Below, in pieces: positions 14,798 to 19,158 of a stretch of DNA of 19,158 bases. Both the position numbers and the translations under genes were made by a program. The notes beneath the pieces are model-generated. The model saw nothing but the letters and a program-made list of their open reading frames with translations. It did not search any database and was not told where the DNA came from. Source of the DNA: Bacillota bacterium (GTDB lineage: Bacteria; Bacillota; Clostridia; Lachnospirales; Lachnospiraceae); the NCBI GenBank assembly GCA_023415635.1, contig JAEZJV010000041.1:1-19158 (forward strand), in the 5' to 3' direction. The first letter of the stretch is position 1; each line of letters opens with the position of its first letter.

Positions 14798-16687
14798 ATG
14801 TACATTTCAGAGTTAAAGTTAGAGTCATTTAAATCGTACGAAAATATGACGTTAAAATTTGATAAGAGATTTAATGTTATTATAGGCGAAAATAATATAG
14901 GGAAATCTACGATATTTGAAGCATTACAGCTTTGGAAAAAATGCTATGATCTATCAATTTCAGCAAAGGGTGATAAGTTTTATAGTAAAACAACAACCTT
15001 GTATATAAATTTTGAAGATCTTCATTTTATTCGACTTTCGAGTGATGAAGATATTTTATATCCAGATAAAACCTCATGCAATTTAAAAGTCACTTTTGCT
15101 GAAGAGATAAATGATATACTTCAATACTATACTCTTGATTTTACACTGACGAAACCTAATATTAAAAACGCATACGTTCGCATAATTCGTGGCAATGAAG
15201 ATGAATTTGACCGACTATTAGAACGCCTTAGTCAACTGAATATTAAACTTAGAGAATTTATATTTATTCATCAAACTTCACCAGTGTCAAATGTTTTGAG
15301 TAAAGAACCTTATATGTTCAAAGGACAAGTTATTAAGAAAATTCAAAAAGGAAAATCCGACGAGGTACTCCGCAACAAAATACTTCAGAGCTTGGAAAAA
15401 GGTTCCCAACTTGAAGAATGGATGCAAGAGGTTTTAGATGTATCCTTTTGTTTTATTCCACCTAAACGAAGTGAACGTGACAAGAGTGAATATATAAAGT
15501 TATTAGTTGATAAGGACGGAAGTAAACTTGACATGTATTTACAGGGAAGTGGATTCTTGCAAACTGCTGAAATATTTTCTACTATTGAAGTGATGAATAA
15601 TGCGTTAAATATATTGCTAATAGATGAGCCGGATTCGCATATTACCCCACGGATTCAAAATAGATTACTCTGTTGTTTAAATAACATTAATGAAACACAA
15701 ACTTTTATTATTTCACATAATGATAATTTTGTTGCTGATGTAGCTCCCGAGCATATTCTCTTCGTTAATAGTACTAACAAAGTTCAAGGAACGGTTGAAC
15801 CATTAGAGGTAGATAATGTAGATGTTTTGCATATAACACTTGGTGGAATTATTACCGGGTTAACAAGATTACAAAAATACAAAGTTGTATTTTTCGTTGA
15901 AGGTGAAGATGACATTTCATACATTAGAATGCTAAGTAACGCATTAAAACGTATTGGTTCAGAAGAGAAAATTGAGATGGAAAAACTGTCTTTTTGGTTT
16001 ATCCGAGGAAAAGATAATCTCAATATCAAAATAATGGCAGGAAAGCAACTTTTATCTCAAGCAGTGACCGATTGTCGTTTTAATGCAATATTTGATAAAG
16101 ATTTTGCTACTTTAAGCGCAAACGAGAGCTATATTAACACCGACGTAAAAAGGCGCCTTGGAAATAGTTGTATTGTACATACGCATAATGGATACTGTAT
16201 TGAATCTGTTCTATTTTCAAATTTAGAATTATTAAAATCTTATTTAGATAAGCTACTACCGAATGCAATAACACTTCCAATTGAGGGGATAATTCCAAAT
16301 CCGGATTTTGATCTTTCTCAATTCATTCAAGGCTTCTGTGATAAAAAAAGAAACGATATTAGGACTGTCGGTTCCCCGTTTTACCAAGATATGAAAAACC
16401 GTTTTAACTCACAGAAAAAGCCCCAGCGTCCGGAATTAAACAATGTTGACTTTGATGATTTTGCTGCCGAAGCGTCCGGTACCGTACAGTTTTTAATGAA
16501 CAAACGAAACATAGCAGAATTTGTATTACAATTAGAGAATGAAATTGCAGGACAACTATTTGATAGAGATGACGATGGTGAAGAAACATTGTCAAGTAAA
16601 TTGCTTATACATTATTTCATGTCTATCGAAACAGATGATGATATTATTCCAGGATTTTTAGAATTAGTGCATGCTCTTTACTTGTAA
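14798..16687 (+). CDS. OLD/PARIS-like ATPase-TOPRIM protein (putative anti-phage nuclease)
   Basis: 629 residues from ATG 14798, chosen because AGAGG lies 8 bases upstream; the frame extends to a TTG at 14777 that has no ribosome site. The N-terminus ISELKLESFKSYENMTLKF and Walker A GENNIGKST (~30-38) are of the SMC/OLD ATPase type. A signature-like LQGSGFLQTAEIF (~246) and Walker B ILLIDEPDSHI (~273-283) follow, with TFIISHNDNFV (~303) as the H-loop. A TOPRIM region begins at VVFFVEGEDDISYI (~362-375, acidic Glu) with FDKDF (~431-435) as the DxD motif, then HTHNGYCIESVLF. Known relatives cut nucleic acid or trigger shut-down in anti-phage systems. No UvrD/GajB, reverse transcriptase or separate AriB gene accompanies it. 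It is 131 bases ahead of the TIR gene with no terminator between, so probably co-transcribed. Confidence 0.85.
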   Translation: MYISELKLESFKSYENMTLKFDKRFNVIIGENNIGKSTIFEALQLWKKCYDLSISAKGDKFYSKTTTLYINFEDLHFIRLSSDEDILYPDKTSCNLKVTFAEEINDILQYYTLDFTLTKPNIKNAYVRIIRGNEDEFDRLLERLSQLNIKLREFIFIHQTSPVSNVLSKEPYMFKGQVIKKIQKGKSDEVLRNKILQSLEKGSQLEEWMQEVLDVSFCFIPPKRSERDKSEYIKLLVDKDGSKLDMYLQGSGFLQTAEIFSTIEVMNNALNILLIDEPDSHITPRIQNRLLCCLNNINETQTFIISHNDNFVADVAPEHILFVNSTNKVQGTVEPLEVDNVDVLHITLGGIITGLTRLQKYKVVFFVEGEDDISYIRMLSNALKRIGSEEKIEMEKLSFWFIRGKDNLNIKIMAGKQLLSQAVTDCRFNAIFDKDFATLSANESYINTDVKRRLGNSCIVHTHNGYCIESVLFSNLELLKSYLDKLLPNAITLPIEGIIPNPDFDLSQFIQGFCDKKRNDIRTVGSPFYQDMKNRFNSQKKPQRPELNNVDFDDFAAEASGTVQFLMNKRNIAEFVLQLENEIAGQLFDRDDDGEETLSSKLLIHYFMSIETDDDIIPGFLELVHALYL

Positions 16688-16818
16688 TTATGGAATGTTA
16701 GTAAAGTGTAACACTACCTTTAATTCAAATAAATAAAATGTCTCATACTTCGTCGAATGTTTATGTTTAAAAATGAAACCAGAAATAATGAAATGATAAA
16801 TACAAGGAGAAGTTAGAA

Positions 16819-18213
16819 ATGACAGATACTCAAATTAGATTTTTAAAAGCTATTTATAATAGTGAAAAAACTGCTAAAGAATTATGTAAAGAATTAAAAA
16901 TTGAACCGAATCCAAATGATGAATTAGGTGGATATTATAATGCATTAAATACTGCGATTGATTACCTTATATCTGATGATGGTGATGAAATTGACAATAT
17001 GTTTAGAATTCAGTCTGATAATTCACCCTTTAGTAATAATGATAAATACTTTATTACTAAAGAAGGAAAGAAATACTTTGAAGAATACATGTGTGGAAAT
17101 AAGAATAATTTATTTCATATTGAATCCTCATCAAAGTCACCATATTTAAAAGTCAAAGAATTAATTATTCGTGGTGAGGAAATTAAGAATATTGAGTATC
17201 ATCCTGCTCAAGGTGGATTCTCCATTTCCTATGTAAGCGGACCTAAATTTGATACATGGATGGGAGAAATCAATATTTTTAACGAACGATACTTAAAAAT
17301 TCATCCTCTTCATAATAGCATTCACTCTACATATTTTCATTATAGAAAAAACCCCTCCTCTTGTGATGATATGCTTGGGCATTTGCGCGCTTTAGCATCT
17401 GATGAAGTATTCTTTAGCAACATACCTGAACAGATAAATTATCCTGCATCTCAAAGGGTAAAAACTGTGGCACAATTACTTTCAGAGGATATTCTACGCT
17501 GCCAGCAATATCTTTCTAATCAAGAAAATGAGCGTTTAGGGCGTGATTTATATATAGAAATTACTGGGCGATATGACAGTATTATAAATGGTCTTGGGCA
17601 AGGTCTTTATTCTTATTTTCCGGAACAACATTTTTATGACCCTGATGTAGAAATTACAACGATTAATCACAATCTAAAATTATTACTTCAGAAGATGATT
17701 TCATATCAAGCGAAGAATTATAGTTCGTCATATCAGGAAAGAACGGTGAAGCAAAAAACTATGAGTAATAAGGTTTTTATTGTACATGGTCATGATAATG
17801 CTGCAAAGTTAGAAATGGCCCGCACACTTGAAAAAGCAGGATTTGAAGCAATTATTCTGCATGAGCAAGCAAGTGCTGGAAAAACAGTAATTGAAAAAAT
17901 TGAAGCAAATACTAATGTTGCTTTTGCAGTAGTTTTATACACCCCTTGCGATTTGGGACGAACCAAAGAAGCAAAAATCGATGATGAAAGAAGCCGTGCT
18001 CGTCAGAATGTCGTGTTTGAGCATGGATACTTAATTGGAAAATTAGGTAGGGAGAAAGTTTGTGCACTTGTCAAAGATAATATTGAAACTCCCGGCGATA
18101 TTTCTGGTGTTGTTTACATACCAATGGATGATGCAGGTGCATGGAAAATGGCGTTGGCTAAAGAAATGACTAATGCTGAACTTAAAGTTGATATGAACAA
18201 GTTTTGTTCATAA
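16819..18213 (+). CDS. TIR-domain protein (PF10137 / CAP12-PCTIR type), putative NADase effector
   Basis: 464 residues, ATG with AAGGAG about 9-10 bases upstream. Residues ~1-75 look like a winged helix (TDTQIRFLKAIYNSEKTAKELCKEL...YFITKEGKKYFEEY). Residues ~110-300 are an unrecognised alpha/beta part. The TIR-like domain (~316-455) reads KVFIVHGHDNAAKLEMARTL, LHEQASAGKTVIEKIE, FAVVLYTPCDLG, RARQNVVFEHGYLIGKLGR and DISGVVYIPMD...WKMALAKEM, the pattern of the CAP12/Pycsar TIR family. Glu401 is at the position of the catalytic Glu of TIR NADases. Family members destroy NAD+ when activated and cause abortive infection. No cyclase gene is nearby, so activation by the OLD-like neighbour is inferred. 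The coding sequence is markedly A/T-rich compared with the ABC operon. Confidence 0.88.
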   Translation: MTDTQIRFLKAIYNSEKTAKELCKELKIEPNPNDELGGYYNALNTAIDYLISDDGDEIDNMFRIQSDNSPFSNNDKYFITKEGKKYFEEYMCGNKNNLFHIESSSKSPYLKVKELIIRGEEIKNIEYHPAQGGFSISYVSGPKFDTWMGEINIFNERYLKIHPLHNSIHSTYFHYRKNPSSCDDMLGHLRALASDEVFFSNIPEQINYPASQRVKTVAQLLSEDILRCQQYLSNQENERLGRDLYIEITGRYDSIINGLGQGLYSYFPEQHFYDPDVEITTINHNLKLLLQKMISYQAKNYSSSYQERTVKQKTMSNKVFIVHGHDNAAKLEMARTLEKAGFEAIILHEQASAGKTVIEKIEANTNVAFAVVLYTPCDLGRTKEAKIDDERSRARQNVVFEHGYLIGKLGREKVCALVKDNIETPGDISGVVYIPMDDAGAWKMALAKEMTNAELKVDMNKFCS

Positions 18214-18230
18214 ACATTTATAATTTTCAC

Positions 18231-18240
18231 GCCGGCCGGC
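18231..18240. repeat. GC-only palindrome GCCGGCCGGC
   Basis: A ten-base perfect palindrome made only of G and C lies 18 bases after the TIR stop, in otherwise A/T-rich sequence, directly abutting the first copy of the direct repeat at 18239. It may be a junction mark, a protein-binding site or a terminator stem remnant. Confidence 0.5.
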
Positions 18241-18262
18241 TTCCCATTATATTTATGAAATA
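18239..18262. repeat. Direct repeat, copy 1 (flanks HD gene)
   Basis: A 24-base segment beginning GCTTCCCATTAT matches the segment at 18934-18957 in 22 of 24 positions (A/G at position 13, A/C at position 21). This copy lies 26 bases after the TIR gene stop. Confidence 0.75.
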
Positions 18263-18312
18263 AAGTAAGAGAAAAAGATAGACAAATTTAAATTTTAGGA
18301 GAGTAAAGATAT

Positions 18313-18900
18313 ATGTTGCCAAAAAGAGAAGAAGCGGAAGAACTTTTGAGAGAAGCAGAAAGGTGTAATCCAGGACCATGGGGGGACCATAGTCGTGTTG
18401 CTGCACACTGTGCAGAAAAAATAGCACTGGAGTATGACGATTTAGATTCAAATAAAGCATACATACTTGCACTGTTACACGATATAGGCAGAAAATTTGG
18501 TGTAAGACATATGGGACAAGTATCAGATGGTTACTCATATATGATGTCTCTAGGCTATGACGAAGTTGCACAAATATGCCTTACTCATTCATTCAATAAT
18601 CAAACAACCGATGAATATATTGGAAAGTTTGATACAACCGATGAAGAATTGAAAGTGATACAGGATGTGTTAAAAGCAGCTACTATGGACGAGTATGATA
18701 GACTTATTCAACTGTGTGATTCATTAGCTGGAGCCGAAGGTGTATTAGACATTGAAGAACGAATGGGAGATGTAAAGTGTAGATATGGTTCATATCCGCA
18801 AGCAAAGTGGGATAGTAACCTAGCTTTGAAAAAACATTTCGAAGGGAAAATGGGGAAAGATATTTATGCAGTAGTAGATAAGGATAGTTTTAGACCATAA
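18313..18900 (+). CDS. HD-domain metal-dependent phosphohydrolase
   Basis: 195 residues, ATG 8 bases after TAGGAGAG. His26 (GDHSRVAAH), His56-Asp57 (ALLHDIGRKFG) and Asp near 136 (IQLCDSLAG) supply the H...HD...D metal-binding set of HD hydrolases. The protein is a single compact domain of normal length for small HD proteins. Such enzymes hydrolyse phosphate esters, often of nucleotides; the substrate here is unknown. It follows the TIR gene by 99 bases, in the same direction and with similar A/T-rich sequence. It is bracketed by a 24-base imperfect direct repeat, so it may be an accessory of the OLD-TIR pair (for example modulating a nucleotide signal) or an independent cassette. Neither is proved. 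Confidence 0.88.
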   Translation: MLPKREEAEELLREAERCNPGPWGDHSRVAAHCAEKIALEYDDLDSNKAYILALLHDIGRKFGVRHMGQVSDGYSYMMSLGYDEVAQICLTHSFNNQTTDEYIGKFDTTDEELKVIQDVLKAATMDEYDRLIQLCDSLAGAEGVLDIEERMGDVKCRYGSYPQAKWDSNLALKKHFEGKMGKDIYAVVDKDSFRP

Positions 18901-18909
18901 GGCATATAT

Positions 18910-18928
18910 ATTCCAATTTATGTGGAAT
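18910..18928. repeat. Small hairpin after the HD gene
   Basis: ATTCCA (18910-18915) and TGGAAT (18923-18928) pair around a 7-base loop, ten bases past the HD stop. There is no T-run, so a terminator role is weakly supported. Confidence 0.3.
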
Positions 18929-18933
18929 TCTAA

Positions 18934-18957
18934 GCTTCCCATTATGTTTATGACATA
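18934..18957. repeat. Direct repeat, copy 2 (flanks HD gene)
   Basis: Second copy of the 24-base repeat (22/24 identical to 18239-18262), located 34 bases after the HD stop. The two copies are 695 bases apart and enclose exactly the HD gene with its ribosome site. Confidence 0.75.
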
Positions 18958-19054
18958 CCCAAGCTTCAAGAAATAATTATTTATAAGATATGAATGCGAT
19001 CATGTACCAGATTCCTCGCAGAAATTACACGACTTATTATGAAACAATCTTTAT

Positions 19055-19070
19055 CCGCGAAAAAACGCGG
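19055..19070. repeat. CCGCG-A6-CGCGG hairpin in leader of the last gene
   Basis: A perfect 5-bp GC stem with a six-A loop lies 35 bases before the last start codon. It could be an operator or a leader RNA hairpin; no T-run follows. Confidence 0.35.
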
Positions 19071-19104
19071 TAATAACAATTAAACATTATAAGGAGAGAT
19101 CATT

Positions 19105-19158
19105 ATGGCTCAACAACTATCATTTACCACTGTCATCGAGAACGCGGCAAAACTTCCT
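19105..19158 (+). CDS. Start of an unidentified gene (partial, 18 codons)
   Basis: An ATG with AAGGAG 8 bases upstream opens MAQQLSFTTVIENAAKLP and runs off the window. The strong ribosome site, and the absence of another gene in this stretch, support a real start. The opening is vaguely like those of EcsC-type or similar small-domain proteins, but 18 residues do not allow an assignment. Confidence 0.6.
   Translation, partial: MAQQLSFTTVIENAAKLP

Noticed and set aside
14798..16687. Gabija GajA
   Set aside because: No GajB-like UvrD helicase follows and the TOPRIM end looks different. The name would claim more than the sequence shows.
16819..18213. Pycsar or CBASS effector with its own cyclase
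   Set aside because: The TIR domain belongs to the right family, but no nucleotide cyclase or CD-NTase gene is in the window.
1..19158. CRISPR array, tRNA or rRNA genes, IS elements
   Set aside because: No regularly spaced repeats, no cloverleaf or rRNA-like sequence and no transposase motifs were found on either strand.

Overview
The window looks like chromosomal DNA of a low-to-moderate GC Gram-positive anaerobe, most likely a clostridium of the Lachnospiraceae type. The basis is strong AGGAGG-type ribosome binding sites, TTG and GTG starts, sigma-A-like promoters in AT-rich spacers, a secreted glycoside-hydrolase-like protein with an SLH-like segment, a LytTR/DUF3021/FtsX-ABC operon and a MalT-type LuxR regulator. 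The genus assignment is inference. No rRNA, tRNA, CRISPR array, integrase or transposase was seen.

Layout. (1) 1-1936, minus: the N-terminal 645 codons of a secreted multidomain protein with a GH5-like barrel, cut by the window edge, with a clear promoter. (2) 2206-3807, minus: a DUF3825-type protein with its own promoter and terminator. It is divergent from 4027-5415, plus, an unknown protein with a large soluble part and two C-terminal membrane helices. (3) 5416-5942: a long leader holding a terminator hairpin that overlaps a Shine-Dalgarno site, plus short ORFs. (4) 5943-9949: four overlapping genes, a LytTR regulator, a DUF3021 membrane protein, an ABC ATPase and an FtsX/MacB-like permease. 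(5) 10265-12574: a MalT-like STAND regulator of the LuxR family. It is followed by 12736-14075, an operon of DUF6326, a 72-residue conserved small protein and DUF4386, whose first gene again has its SD inside a hairpin followed by a U-tract. (6) 14076-14797: about 720 bases without a convincing gene but with a row of strong inverted repeats. (7) 14798-18900: visibly more AT-rich genes, an OLD-like ATPase-TOPRIM protein, a PF10137-type TIR protein and an HD-domain phosphohydrolase. The HD gene is bracketed by a 24-base imperfect direct repeat. (8) 19105-end: the first 18 codons of a further gene.

The most interesting part is region 7. A stand-alone OLD/PARIS-like ATPase-TOPRIM protein sits directly upstream of a TIR protein of the family used as NAD-depleting effectors in anti-phage immunity. 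No UvrD-like helicase (as in Gabija), reverse transcriptase or separate AriB-like gene is present. I infer a two-gene abortive-infection-type defence module, with the repeat-flanked HD gene as a possible accessory or an independent cassette. Secondary points are the two hairpins that each combine a terminator shape with an SD, and the hairpin row in front of the putative defence genes.
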